Shown here piece by piece: positions 13,101 through 27,790 of a DNA stretch of 64,000 nucleotides (the stretch's first letter is position 1; each line of letters starts with the position of its first letter). Where the stretch lies: NCBI GenBank assembly GCA_037577475.1, contig CM075204.1, positions 248,001 through 312,000 of the forward strand, read 5' to 3'. The translations under genes were made by a program, and so were the position numbers. The notes beneath the pieces are model-generated. The model was not told the origin of the DNA and did not search any database. It worked only from the letters and a program-made list of their open reading frames with translations. This DNA is from Chaunax sp. Z400 (taxonomy: Eukaryota > Chordata > Actinopteri > Lophiiformes > Chaunacidae).

Positions 13101-16100
13101 GATCACCTGCTCACAACAGCATCTAGTTTTCTATTGATCGTTCACTCACATCAGCATCTGTATTTTTTATGATCACCTGCTAACATCAGCATTTTTATTT
13201 CTATAGATTGACTGTTTGTATCAGAAACATCAGGCCTTGATTGCTATTGATCGTTTGCTCACCTGAGCATCCGGATTTCTATTGATCGCCTGCACAGATC
13301 AGCATTTGTTTTTCTATTGATCGTTCACTCACATCAGCATCTGCATTTTTTATGATCACCTGCTAACATCAGCATTTTTATTTCTATAGATTGTCTGTTT
13401 GCATCGGAAACATCAGGCCTTGATTTCTATTGATCATTCCCTCACATCAACATCTGGATTTCTATGGACCGCCTGCTCACATCACTATTTGGATTCCTAT
13501 TGATCACCTGCTCACATCAGCATTTGTATTTCTATTGATCGTTCGCTCGCATCAGCATTTGTATTTCTATTGATCATTCACTCGCATCAGCATCTGGATT
13601 TCTATGGATCACCTTCTCAGATTAGCGTTTCTTATTTCTATCGATCGCCTTCTCACATTAGCTCTGGATATCTATTGATCACCTGCTCAGATCAGCATTT
13701 CAAGTTCTATGGATCACCTGCTCACATCAGCATCTGGATTTCTATGGATCGCCTGCTCACATCAGCATCTGGATTTCTATTGATCGTTCGCTCACATCAG
13801 CAGCTGGATTTCTGTGGGTCACCTGCTCACATTAGCATCTAGATTTCTATTGATCATTCACTCACATCAGCATTTTGATTTCTATTGATCGTTCATTCAC
13901 ATCAGCATTTGTATTTTTATGGATCACATGTCCAGATCAGCATTTCTATTTCTATTGATCGCCTGCTCGTATCAGCATTTGTATTTCTATCGATCGTTCG
14001 CTATCATCAGCATTTGTATTTCTATTGATCGTTCGTTCGCATCATCCTTTGTATTTCTATTGATCGTTCACTCACATCAGCATCTGTATTTTTTATGGAT
14101 CGCCTGCTAACATCAGCATTTTTATTTCTATAGATTGACTGTTTGCATCAGAAACATCAGGCCTTGATTTCTATTGATCATTCGCCCACATCAACATCTG
14201 GATTTCTATGGACCACCTGCTCACATCTGTATTTGGATTCCTATTGATCACCTGCTCACAACAGCATCTACTTTTCTATTGACCGTTCACTCACATCAGC
14301 ATCTGTATTTTTTATGGATCACCTGCTAACATCAGCATTTTTATTTCTATAGATTGACTGTTTGCATCAGAAACATCAGGCCTTGATTTCTATTGATCCT
14401 TCGCTCACCTGAGCATCTGGATTTCTATGGATTGCCTGCTCAGATCAACATTTGTTTTTCTATTGATCACCTGCTCACAACAGCATCTAGTTTTCTATTG
14501 ATCGTTCACTCACATCAGCATCTGTATTTTTTATGATCACCTGCTAACATCAGCATTTTTATTTCTATAGATTGACTGTTTGCATCAGAAACATCAGGCC
14601 TTGATTGCTATTGATCGTTTGCTCACCTGAGCATCCGGATTTCTATTGATCGCCTGCACAGATCAGCATTTGTTTTTCTATTGATCGTTCACTCACATCA
14701 GCATCTGCATTTTTTATGATCACCTGCTAACATCAGCATTTTTATTTCTATAGATTGTCTGTTTGCATCGGAAACATCAGGCCTTGATTTCTATTGATCA
14801 TTCCCTCACATCAACATCTGGATTTCTATGGACCGCCTGCTCACATCACTATTTGGATTCCTATTGATCACCTGCTCACATCAGCATTTGTATTATTATT
14901 GATCGTTCGCTCGCATCAGCATTTGTATTTCTATTGATTATTCACTCGCATCAGCATCTGGATTTCTATGGATCACCTTCTCAGATTAGCGTTTCTTATT
15001 TCTATCGATCGCCTTCTCACATTAGCATCTGGATATCTATTGATCACCTGCTCAGATCAGCATTTCAAGTTCTATGGATCACCTGCTCACATCAGCATCT
15101 GGATTTCTATGGATCGCCTGCTCACATCAGCATCTGGATTTCTATTGATCGTTCGCTCACATCAGCAGCTGGATTTCTGTGGGTCACCTGCTCACATTAG
15201 CATCTGGATTTCTATTGATCATTCACTCACATCAGCATTTTGATTTCTATTGATCGTTCATTCACATCAGCATTTGTATTTTTATGGATCACATGTCCAG
15301 ATCAGCATTTCTATTTCTATTGATCGCCTGCTCGTATCAGCATTTGTATTTCTATCGATCGTTCGCTATCATCAGCATTTGTATTTCTATTGATCGTTCG
15401 TTCGCATCATCCTTTGTATTTCTATTGATCGTTCACTCACATCAGCATCTGTATTTTTTATGGATCGCCTGCTAACATCAGCATTTTTATTTCTATAGAT
15501 TGACTGTTTGCATCAGAAACATCAGGCCTTGATTTCTATTGATCATTCGCCCACATCAACATCTGGATTTCTATGGACCACCTGCTCACATCTGTATTTG
15601 GATTCCTATTGATCACCTGCTCACAACAGCATCTACTTTTCTATTGACCGTTCACTCACATCAGCATCTGTATTTTTTATGGATCACCTGCTAACATCAG
15701 CATTTTTATTTCTATAGATTGACTGTTTGCATCAGAAACATCAGGCCTTGATTTCTATTGATCCTTCGCTCACCTGAGCATCTGGATTTCTATGGATTGC
15801 CTGCTCAGATCAACATTTGTTTTTCTATTGATCACCTGCTCACAACAGCATCTAGTTTTCTATTGATCGTTCACTCACATCAGCATCTGTATTTTTTATG
15901 ATCACCTGCTAACATCAGCATTTTTATTTCTATAGATTGACTGTTTGCATCAGAAACATCAGGCCTTGATTGCTATTGATCGTTTGCTCACCTGAGCATC
16001 CGGATTTCTATTGATCGCCTGCACAGATCAGCATTTGTTTTTCTATTGATCGTTCACTCACATCAGCATCTGCATTTTTTATGATCACCTGCTAACATCA

Positions 16101-16640
16101 GCATTTTTATTTCTATAGATTGTCTGTTTGCATCGGAAACATCAGGCCTTGATTTCTATTGATCATTCCCTCACATCAACATCTGGATTTCTATGGACCG
16201 CCTGCTCACATCACTATTTGGATTCCTATTGATCACCTGCTCACATCAGCATTTGTATTTCTATTGATCGTTCGCTCGCATCAGCATTTGTATTTCTATT
16301 GATCATTCGCTCGCATCAGCATCTGGATTTCTATGGATCACCTTCTCAGATTAGCGTTTCTTATTTCTATCGATCGCCTTCTCACATTAGCATCTGGATA
16401 TCTATTGATCACCTGCTCAGATCAGCATTTCAAGTTCTATGGATCACCTGCTCACATCAGCATCTGGATTTCTATGGATCGCCTGCTCACATCAGCATCT
16501 GGATTTCTATTGATCGTTCGCTCACATCAGCAGCTGGATTTCTGTGGGTCACCTGCTCACATTAGCATCTGGATTTCTATTGATCATTTACTCACATCAG
16601 CATTTTGATTTCTATTGATCGTTCATTCACATCAGCATTT
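10122..16640 (+). repeat. Higher-order repeats of 1724 and 1365 bp in the 35-bp tract
   Basis: The same marker block starts at 10122, 11846, 13570, 14934 and 16299, giving steps of 1724, 1724, 1364 and 1365 bp. The translated marker blocks at 10122 and 11846 differ by one residue, so copies are very similar. The shorter unit looks like the longer one after loss of about ten 35-bp units: GATCAACATTTG joins directly to the TTTTTCTATTGATCACC segment near 14450 and 15815. 1365 is exactly 39 x 35. Confidence 0.88.
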
Positions 16641-19600
16641 GTATTTCTATTGATTGTTCGCTCGTATCAGCATTTGGATTTCAATGGATCTTCTGCTCAC
16701 CTCAGCATCTAGATTTCTATTGATCGTTTGCTCGCATCAGCATCTGGATTTCTATGAATCACCTGCTCGGATCAGCATCTGGAATTTTATAGATCGCCTG
16801 CTCAGATCAGCGTTTTTTATTTCAATCGATTGCCTGATCACAACAGCATCTGGATATCTATTGATCGTTCACTCACATCAGCATTTGTCTTTCTATCGAT
16901 CGTTCGCTCACTCAGCATTTGTATTTCTATTGATTGTTCGCTCGCATCAGCATCTGGATTTCTATGGATCACCTGCTCACATTAACATCTGGATTTCTAT
17001 GGATCACATGTTCACATCAACATTTGTATTTCAATGGATCTTCTGCTCACCTCAGCATCTAGATTTCTATTGATCGTTTGCTCGCATCAGCATCTGGATT
17101 TCTATGGACCACCTGCTCACATCTGTATTTGGATTCCTATTGATCACCTGCTCACAACAGCATCTTCTTTTCTATTAATCGTTCACTCACATCAGCATCT
17201 GTATTTTTTATGGATCACCTGCTAACATCAGCATTTTTATTTCTATAGATTGACTGTTTGCATCAGAAACATCAGGGCTTGATTGCTATTGATCGTTTGC
17301 TCACCTGAGCATCTGGATTTCTATTGATCGCCTGCACAGATCAGCATTTATTTTTCTATTGATCGTTCACTCACATCAACATCTGGATTTCTATGGACCG
17401 CCTGCTCACATCACTATTTGGATTCCTATTGATCACCTGCTCACATCAGCATTTGTATTTCTATTGATCATTCGCTCGCATCAGCATTTGTATTTCTATT
17501 GATCGTTCGCTCGCATCAGCATCTGGATTTCTATGGATCACCTTCTCAGATCAGCTTTTCTTATTTCTATCGATCGTCTTCTCACATTAGCATCTGGATA
17601 TCTATTGATCACCTGCTCAGATCAGCATTTCAAGTTCTATGGATCACCTGCTCACATCAGCATCTGGATTTCTATGGATCGTCTGCTCACATCAGCATCT
17701 GGATTTCTATTGATCGTTTGCTCACATCAGCAGCTGGATTTCTGTGGGTCACCTGCTCACATTAGCATCTGGAATTCTATTGATCATTCACTCACATCAG
17801 CATTTTGATTTCTATTGATCGTTCATTCACATCAACATTTGTATTTTTATGGATCACATGTCCAGATCAGCATTTCTATTTCTATTGATCGCCTGCTCGT
17901 ATCAGCATTTGTATTTCTACGGATCATCTGCTCACATCAGCATCTAGATTTCTATTGATCGTTTGCTCGCATCAGCATCTGGATTTCTATGGATCGCCTG
18001 CTCACATCAGCATTAGGATTTCTATTGATCACCTGCTCACATAAGCATCTGGATATCTATGGATCGTTCTCTCACATCTTCATTTGGATTTCTATGGATC
18101 TCCTGCTCACATTAGCATTTGGATTTCTGTGAATCACCTGCTCGGATCAGCATCCGGAATTTTATAGATCGCCTGCTCAGATCAGCGTTTTTTATTTCAA
18201 TCGATTGCCTAATCACAACAGCATTTTTTTTTTAATATGGATCGCCTGCTCACATCAGCATCTGGATATCTATTGATCCTTCGCTAACATCAGCATCTAG
18301 ATTTCTATTGATCGTTTGCTCGCATCAGCATCTGGATTTCTATGGATCGCCTGCTCACATCAGCATTTGTCTTTCTATTGATCGTTCGCTCACATCAGCA
18401 GCTGGATTTCTGTGGGTCACCTGCTCATATTAGCATCTGGATTTCTATTGATCATTCACTCACATTAGCATTTTGATTTCTATTGATTGTTCGCTCATAT
18501 CAGCATTTGTATTTTTATGGATCACATGTCAAGATCAGCATTTGTATTTCTATTGATCGCCTCCTCGTATCAGCATTTGGATTTCTATGGATCACCTGCT
18601 CACATAAGCATCTGGATATCTATTGATTGTTCGCTCACATCTTCATTTGGATTTCTATGGATCTCCTGCTCACATTAGCATTTGGATTTCTGTGAATCAC
18701 CTGCTCGGATCAGCATCCGGAATTCTATAGATCGCCTGCTCAGATCAGCGTTTTTTATTTCAATCGATTGCCTAATCACAACAGCGTTTCTTTTTTTATA
18801 TGGATCGCCTGCTCACATCAGCATCTGGATATCTATTGATCGTTCGCTCACATCAGCATTTGTATTTCTATTGATTGTTCGCTCGTATCAGCATTTGTAT
18901 TTCAATGGATCTTCTGCTCACCTCAGCATCTAGATTTCTATTGATCGTTTGCTCGCATCAGCATCTGGATTTCTATGAATCACCTGCTCGGATCAGCATC
19001 TGGAATTTTATAGATCGCCTGCTCAGATCAGCGTTTTTTATTTCAATCGATTGCCTGATCACAACAGCATCTGGATATCTATTGATCGTTCACTCACATC
19101 AGCATTTGTCTTTCTATCAATCGTTCGCTCACTCAGCATTTGTATTTCTATTGATCGTTCGCTCACATCAGCATTTGTATTTCTTTTGATCACCTTCTCA
19201 GATCAGCGTTTCTTATGTCTAACGATCGCCTTCTCACATTAGCATCTGGATATCTATTGATCACCTGCTCAGATCAGCATTTCAAGTTCTATGGATCACC
19301 TGCTCACATCAGCATCTGGATTTCTATGGATCGCCTGCTCACATCAGCATCTGGATTTCTATTGATTGTTTGCTCGCATCAGCATCTGGATTTCTATGGA
19401 TCACCTGCTCACATTAGCATTAGGATTTCTATTGATCACCTGCTCACATAAGCATCTAGATATCTATTGATCGTTCGTTCACATCAGCATTTGTATTTCT
19501 ATTGATCGTTCACTCACTCAGCATTTGTATTTCTATGGATCTTCTGCTCAACTCAGCATTTGTATTTCTATTGATTGTTCGCTCGTATCAGCGTCTGGAT

Positions 19601-22600
19601 TTCTATTGATCGTTTGCTCGCATCAGCATCTGGATTTCTATTGATCGTTTGCTCGCATCAGCATCTGGATTTCTATTGATCACCTGCTCACATTAGCATT
19701 AGGATTTCTATTGATCACCTGCTCACATAAGCATCTGGATATCTATTGATCGTTCGCTCACATCTTCATTTGGATATCTATTGATCACGTGCTCAGATCA
19801 GCATTTCAAGTTCTATGGATCACCTGCTCACATCAGCATTTGTCTTTCTATTGATCGTTCGCTCACATTAGCATCTGGATTTCTATTGATCATTCACTCA
19901 CATCAGCATTTGTATTTCTATTGATCGCCTGCTCGTATCAGCATTTGTATTTCTACGGATCATCTGCTCACATCAGCATCTAGATTTCTATTGATCGTTC
20001 ACTCACATCAGCCTTTTGATTTCTATTGATCGTTCACTCACATCAGCATTTGTATTTTTATGGATCACATGTCCAGATCAGCATTTGTATTTCTATTGAT
20101 CGTTTGCTCGCATCAGCATCTGGATTTCTATGGATCGTTTGCTCGCATCAGCATCTGGATTTCTATGGATCACCTGCTCACATTAGCATTAGGATTTCTA
20201 TTGATCACCTGCTCATATAAGCATCTGGATATCTATTGATCGTTCGCTCACATCTTCATTTGGATTTCTGTGAATTACCTGCTCGGATCAGCATCCGGAA
20301 TTCTATAGATCCCCTGCTCAGATCAGCGTTTTTTATTTGAATCGATTGCCTAATCACAACAGCGTTTTTTTTTTTTTGTATGGATCGCCTGCTCACATCA
20401 GCATCTTGATATCTATTGATTGTTCGCTCACTCAGCATTTGTATTTCTATTGATCGCCTGCTCACATCAGCATCTGGATATCTATTGATCGTTCGCTCAC
20501 TCAGCATTTGTATTTCTATTGATCGCCAGCTCAGATCAGCATTTTTATTTCTATGGATTTTCTGCTCAACTCAGCATTTGTATTTCTATTGATTGTTCGC
20601 TCACATTAACATCTGGATTTCTATGAATCACATGTTCACATCAACATTTGTATTTCAATGGATCTTCTGCTCACCTCAGCATCTAGATTTCTATTGGTCG
20701 TTTGCTCGCATCAGTATCTGGATTTCTATTGATCACCTGCTCACATTAGCATTTGTATTTCTACGGATCATCTGCTCACATAAGCATCTAGATTTCTATT
20801 GATCGTTTGCTCGCATCAGTATCTGGATTTCTATTGATCACCTGTTCACATCAGCATTTGTATTTCTATGGATCACCTTCTCAGATCAGCGTTTCTTATT
20901 TCTATCGATCGCCTTCTCACATTAGCATCTGGATATCTATTGATCACCTGCTCAGATCAGCATTTCAAGTTCTATGGATCACCTGCTCACATCAGTATCT
21001 GGATTTCTATTGATCGTTCGCTCACATTAGCAGCTGGATTTCTGTGGGTCACCTGCTCACATTAGCAGCTGGATTTCTATTGATCATTCGCCTACATCAG
21101 CATCTGGATTTCTATGGACCACCTGCTCACATCTGTATTTGGATTCCTATTGATCACCTGCTCACAACAGCATCTAGTTTTCTATTGATCGTTCACTCAC
21201 ATCAGCATCTGTATTTTTTATTATCACCTGCTAACATCAGCATTTTTATTTCTATAGATTGTCTATTTTATCGGAAACATCAGGCTTTGATTTCTATTGA
21301 TCATTCCCTCACATCAACGTCTGGATTTCTATGGACCGCCTGCTCACATCACTATTTGGATTCCTATTGATCACCTGCTCACATCAGCATTTGTATTTCT
21401 ATTGATCGTTCGCTCGCATCAGCATTTGTATTTCTATTGATCGTTCGCTCGCATCAGCATTTGTATTTCTATTGATTGTTCGCTCGCATCAGAATTTGTA
21501 TTTCTATCGATCGTTCGCTATCATCAGCATTTGTATTTCTATTGTTCGTTCGTTCGCATCATCCTTTGTATTTCTATTGATCGTTCACTCACATCAGCAT
21601 CTGTATTTTTTATGGATCGCCTGCTAACATCAGCATTTTTATTTCTATAGATTGACTGTTTGCATCAGAAACATCAGGCCTTGATTTCTATTGATCATTC
21701 CCTCACATCAACATCTGGATTTCTATGGACCGCCTGCTCACATCACTATTTGGTTTCCTATTGATCACCTGCTCTCATCAGCATTTGTTTTTCTATGGAT
21801 CACCATCACCGTTTCTTATTTCTAACGATCGCCTTCTCACATTAGCATCTGGATATCTATTGATCACCTTCTCACATAAGCATCTGGATATGTATTGATC
21901 GTTCGCTCACATCTTCATTTGGATTTCTATGGATCTCCTGCTCACATTAGCATTTGGATTTCTGTGAATCACCTGCTCGGATCAGCAGCCGGAATTTTAT
22001 AGATCGCCTGCTCAGATCAGCGTTTTTTATTTCAATCGATTGCCTAATCACAACAGCGTTTTTTTTTTAATATGGATAGCCTGCTCACATCAGCATCTGG
22101 ATATCTATTGATCGTTCGCTCACATCAGCATCTAGATTTCTATTGATCGTTTGCTCGCATCAGCATCTGGATTTCCATGGATCACCTTGTCATATCAGCG
22201 TTTCTTATTTCTATCGATCTCCTGCTCACGTTAGCATTTGGATATCTATTGATCGTTCGCTCACATCTTCATTTGGATTTCTATGGATCTCCTGCTCACA
22301 TTAGCATTTGGATATCTATTGATCGTTCGCTCACTCAGCATTTGGATTTCTATGGATCACATTTTCAGATCAGCATTTGTATTTCTATTGATCACCTGCT
22401 CAGATCAGCATTTTTATTTCTATGGATCTTCTGCTCAACTCAGAATTTGTATTTCTATTGATTGTTCGCTCGTATCAGCATCTGGATTTCTATGGATCAC
22501 CTGCTCACATTAACATCTGGATTTTTATGGATCACATGTTCACATCAACATTTGTATTTCAATGGATCTTCTGCTCACCTCAGCATCTAGATTTCTATTG

Positions 22601-25600
22601 ATCGTTTACTCGCATCAGCATCTGGATTTCTATGGATCACCTGCTCACTTTAGCATTAGGATTTCTATTGATCACCTGCTCACATAAGCATCTGGATATG
22701 TATTGATCATTCGCTCACATCTTCATTTGGATTTCTATGGATCTCCTGTTCACATTAGCATTTGTATTTCTATGGATCACCTTCTCAGATCAGCGTTTCT
22801 TATATCTATCGATCGCCTTCTCACATTAGCATCTGGATATCTATTGATCACCTGCTCAGATCAGCATTTCAAGTTCTATGGATCACCTGCTCACATCAGC
22901 ATCTGGATTTCAATGGATCGCCTGCTCACATCAGCATCTGGATTTCTGATCGTTCGCTCACATCAGCATTTTGATTTCTATTGATCGTTCACTCACATCA
23001 GCATTTGTATTTTTATGGATCACATGTCCAGATCAGCATTTGTATTTCTATTGATCGCCTGCTCGTATCAGCATTTGTATTTCTACGGATCATCTGCTCA
23101 CATCAGCATCTAGATTTCTATTGATCGTTTGCTCGCATCAGTATCTGGAGATCTATTGATCACCTGCTCACATTAGCATTTGTATTTCTACGGATCATCT
23201 GCTCGCATCAGCATCTGGATTTCTACGGATCACCTGCTCACATCAGCATCTAGATTTCTATTGATCGTTTGTTCGCATCAGTATCTGGATTTCTATGGAT
23301 CACCTGCTGACATTAACATCTGGATTTTTATGGATCACATTTTCACATCAGCATTTGGATTTCTATGGATCACATTTTCAGATCAGCATTTGTATTTCTA
23401 TTGATCGCCTGCTCAGATCAGCATTTTTATTTCTATGGATCTTCTGCTCAACTCAGCATCTAGATTTCTATTGATCGTTTGCTCGCATCAGCATCTGGAT
23501 TTCTATGGATCACCTGCTCACATTAGCATTAGGATTTCTATTGATCACCTGCTCACATAAGCATCTGGATATGTATTGATCGTTGGCTCACATCCTCATT
23601 TGTATTTTAATGGATCACCCTCTCACATTAGCATCTGGATTTCTATTGATCATTCAGTCACATCAGCATTTTGATTTCTATTGATCGCTCACTCACGTCA
23701 GCATTTGTATTTTTATGGATCACATGTCCAGATCAGCATTTGTATTTCTATTGATCGCCTGCTCGTATCAGCATTTGTATTTCTACGGATCATCTGCTCA
23801 CATCAGCATCTAGATTTCTATTGATCGTTTGCTCGCATCAGCATCTGGATTTCTATTGATCGTTCACTCACATCAGCATTTCTCTTTCTATCGATCGCTC
23901 ACTCACGTCAGCATTTGTATTTCTATTGATCGCCTGCTCGTATCAGCATTTGTATTTCTACGGATCATCTGCTCACATCAGCATCTAGATTTCTACGGAT
24001 CATCTGCTCGCATCAGCATCTGGATTTCTATGGATCACCTGCTCACATCAGCATTAGGATTTCTATTGATCACCTGCTCACATAAGCATCTGGATATCTA
24101 TGGATCGTTCTCTCACATCTTCATTTGGATTTCTATGGATCTCCTGCTCACATTAGCATTTGGATTTCTATGAATCACCTGCTCGGATCAGCATCCGGAA
24201 TTTTATAGATCGCCTGCTCAGATCAGCGTTTTTTATTTCAATCGATTGCCTAATCACAACAGCGTTTTTTTTTTTAATATGGATCGCCTGCTCACATCAG
24301 CATCTGGATATCCATTGATCGTTCGCTCACATCTTCATTTGGATTTCTATGGATCTCCTGCTCACATTAGCATTTGGATATCTATTGATCGTTCGCTCAC
24401 TCAGCATTTGGATTTCTATGGATCACATTTTCAGATCAGCATTTGTATTTCTATTGATCGCCTGCTCAGATCAGCATTTTTATTTCTATGGATCTTCTGC
24501 TCAACTCAGCATTTGTATTTCTATTGATTGTTCGCTCGTATCAGCATCTGGATTTCTATGGATCACCTGCTCACATTAACATCTGGATTTTTATGGATCA
24601 CATGTTCACATCAACATTTGTATTTCAATGGATCTTCTGCTCACCTCAGCATCTAGATTTCTATTGATCGTTTGCTCGCATCAGCATCTGGATTTCTATG
24701 GATCACCTGCTCACTTTATCATTAGGATTTCTATTGATCACCTGCTCACATAAGCATCTGGATATGTATTGATCGTTCGCTCACATCTTCATTTGGATTT
24801 CTATGGATCTCCTGTTCACATCAGCATTTGTATTTATATGGATCACCTTCTCAGATCAGCGTTTCTTATTTCTATCGATTGCCTTCTCACATTAGCATCT
24901 GGATATTTATTGATCACCTGCTCAGATCAGCATTTCAAGTTCTATGGATCACCTGCTCACATCAGCATCTGGATTTCTATTGATCGTTCGCTCACATCAG
25001 CAGCTGGATTTCTATTGATCATTCACTCACATCAGCATTTTGATTTCTATTGATCGTTCACTCACATCAGCATTTGTGTTTTTATGGATCACATGTCCAG
25101 ATCTGCATTTGTATTTCTGTTGATCGCCTGCTCGTATCAGCATTTGTATTTCTACGGATCATCTGCTCACATCAGCATCTAGATTTCTATTGATCGTTTG
25201 CTCGCATCAGCATCTGGATTTCTATGGATCACCTGCTCACATTAGCATTAGGATTTCTATTGATCACCTGCTCACATAAGCATCTGGATATCTATTGATC
25301 GTTCGCTCACATCTTCATTTGTATATCTATGGATCACCTTCTCAGATCAGCGTTTCTTATTTCTATCAATCGCCTTCTCACATTAGCATGTGGATATCTA
25401 TTGATCACCTGCTCAAATCAGCATTTCAAGTTCTATGGATCACCTGCTCACATCAGCATCTGGATTTCTATGGATCGCCTGCTCACATCAGCGTCTGAAT
25501 TTCTATTGATCGTTCGCTCACATCAGCAGCTGGATTTCTGTGAGTCACCTGCTCACATTAGCATCTGGATTTCTATTGATCATTCACTCACATCAGCATT

Positions 25601-26545
25601 TTGATTTCTATTGATCGTTCACTCACATCAGTATTTGTATTTTTATGGATCACATGTCCAGATCAGCATTTGTATTTCTATTGATCGCCTGCTCGTATCA
25701 GCATTTGTATTTCTACGGATCATCTGCTCACATCAGCATCTAGATTTCTATTGATCGTTTGCTCGCATCAGCATCTGGATTTCTATGGATCACCTTCTCA
25801 CATCAGCATTTGGATTTCTATTGATCACCTGCTCACATAAGCATCTGGATTTCTATTGATCATTCACTCACATCAGCATTTTGATTTCTATTGATCGTTC
25901 ACTCACATCAGTATTTGTATTTTTATGGATCCCATGTCCAGATCAGCATTTGTATTTCTATTGATCGCCTGCTCGTATCAGCATTTGTATTTCTACGGAT
26001 CATCTGCTCACATCAGCATCTAGATTTCTATTGATCGTTTGCTCGCATCAGCATCTGGATTTCTATGGATCACCTGCTCACATCAGCATTAGGATTTCTA
26101 TTGATCACCTGCTCACATAAGCATCTGGATATCTATGGATCGTTCTCTCACATCTTCATTTGGATTTCTATGGATCTCCTGCTCACATTAGCATTTGGAT
26201 TTCTATGGATCTCCTGCTCACATTAGCATTTGGATTTCTATGGATCTCCTGCTCACATTAGCATTTGGATTTCTGTGAATCATCTGCTCGGATCAGCAGC
26301 CGGAATTTTATAGATCGCCTGCTCAGATCAGCGTTTTTTATTTCAATCGATTGCCTAATCACAACAGCGTTTTTTTTTTTATATGGATAGCCTGCTCACA
26401 TCAGCATCTGGATATCTATTGATCGTTCGCTCACATCAGCATCTAGATTTCTATTGATCATTCACTCACATTATCATTTTGATTTCTATTGATCGTTCAC
26501 TCACATCAGTATTTGTATTTTTATGGATCACATGTCCAGATCAGC

Positions 26546-27790
26546 ATTTGTATTTCTATTGATCGCCTGCTCGTATCAGCATTTGTATTTCTACGGATCA
26601 TCTGGTCACATCAGCATCTAGATTTCTATTGATCGTTTGCTCGAATCAGCATCTGGATTTCTATGGATCACCTGCTCACATCAGCATTAGGATTTCTTTG
26701 GTCACCTGCTCACATAAGCATCTGGATATCTATGGATCGTTCTCTCACATCTTCATTTGGATTTCTATGGATCTCCTGCTCACATTAGCATTTGGATTTC
26801 TATGGATCTCCTGCTCACATTAGCATTAGGATTTCTATGGATCTCCTGCTCACATTAGCATTTGGATTTCTGTGAATCACCTGCTCGGATCAGCATCCGG
26901 AATTTCATAGATCGCCTGCTCAGATCAGCGTTTTTTATTTCAATCTATTGCCTAATCACAACAGCGTTTTTTTTTTTTATATGGATCGCCTGCTCACATC
27001 AGCATCTGGATTTACATTGATCGTTCACTCACATTAGCAGCTGGATTTCTATTGATCATTCACTCACATCAGCATTTTGCTTTCTATTGATCGTTCACTC
27101 ACATCAGCATTTGTGTTTTTATGGATCACATGTCCAGATCTGCATTTGTATTTCTATTGATCGCCTGCTCGTATCAGCATTTGTATTTCTACGGATCATC
27201 TGGTCACATCAGCATCTAGATTTCTATTGATCGTTTGCTCGAATCAGCATCTGGATTTCTATGGATCACCTGCTCACATCAGCATTAGGATTTCTTTGGT
27301 CACCTGCTCACATAAGCATCTGGATATCTATGGATCGTTCTCTCACATCTTCATTTGGATTTCTATGGATCTCCTGCTCACATTAGCATTTGGATTTCTA
27401 TGGATCTCCTGCTCACATTAGCATTAGGATTTCTATGGATCTCCTGCTCACATTAGCATTTGGATTTCTGTGAATCACCTGCTCGGATCAGCATCCGGAA
27501 TTTCATAGATCGCCTGCTCAGATCAGCGTTTTTTATTTCAATCTATTGCCTAATCACAACAGCGTTTTTTTTTTTTATATGGATCGCCTGCTCACATCAG
27601 CATCTGGATTTACATTGATCGTTCACTCACATTAGCAGCTGGATTTCTATTGATCATTCACTCACATCAGCATTTTGCTTTCTATTGATCGTTCACTCAC
27701 ATCAGCATTTGTGTTTTTATGGATCACATGTCCAGATCTGCATTTGTATTTCTATTGATCGCCTGCTCGTATCAGCATTTGTATTTCTAC
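26546..27790 (+). repeat. 598-bp tandem duplication in the 35-bp tract
   Basis: The block around 26629 reappears at 27227, 598 bp on, with an identical translated marker of 64 residues. Both copies share unusual variants: GATCATCTGGTCAC, TCGAATCAGC and GGATTTCTTTGGTCACC. Limits are approximate. A related but longer-range similarity links 25295-25604 with 27930-28239 (offset 2635). Confidence 0.8.
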
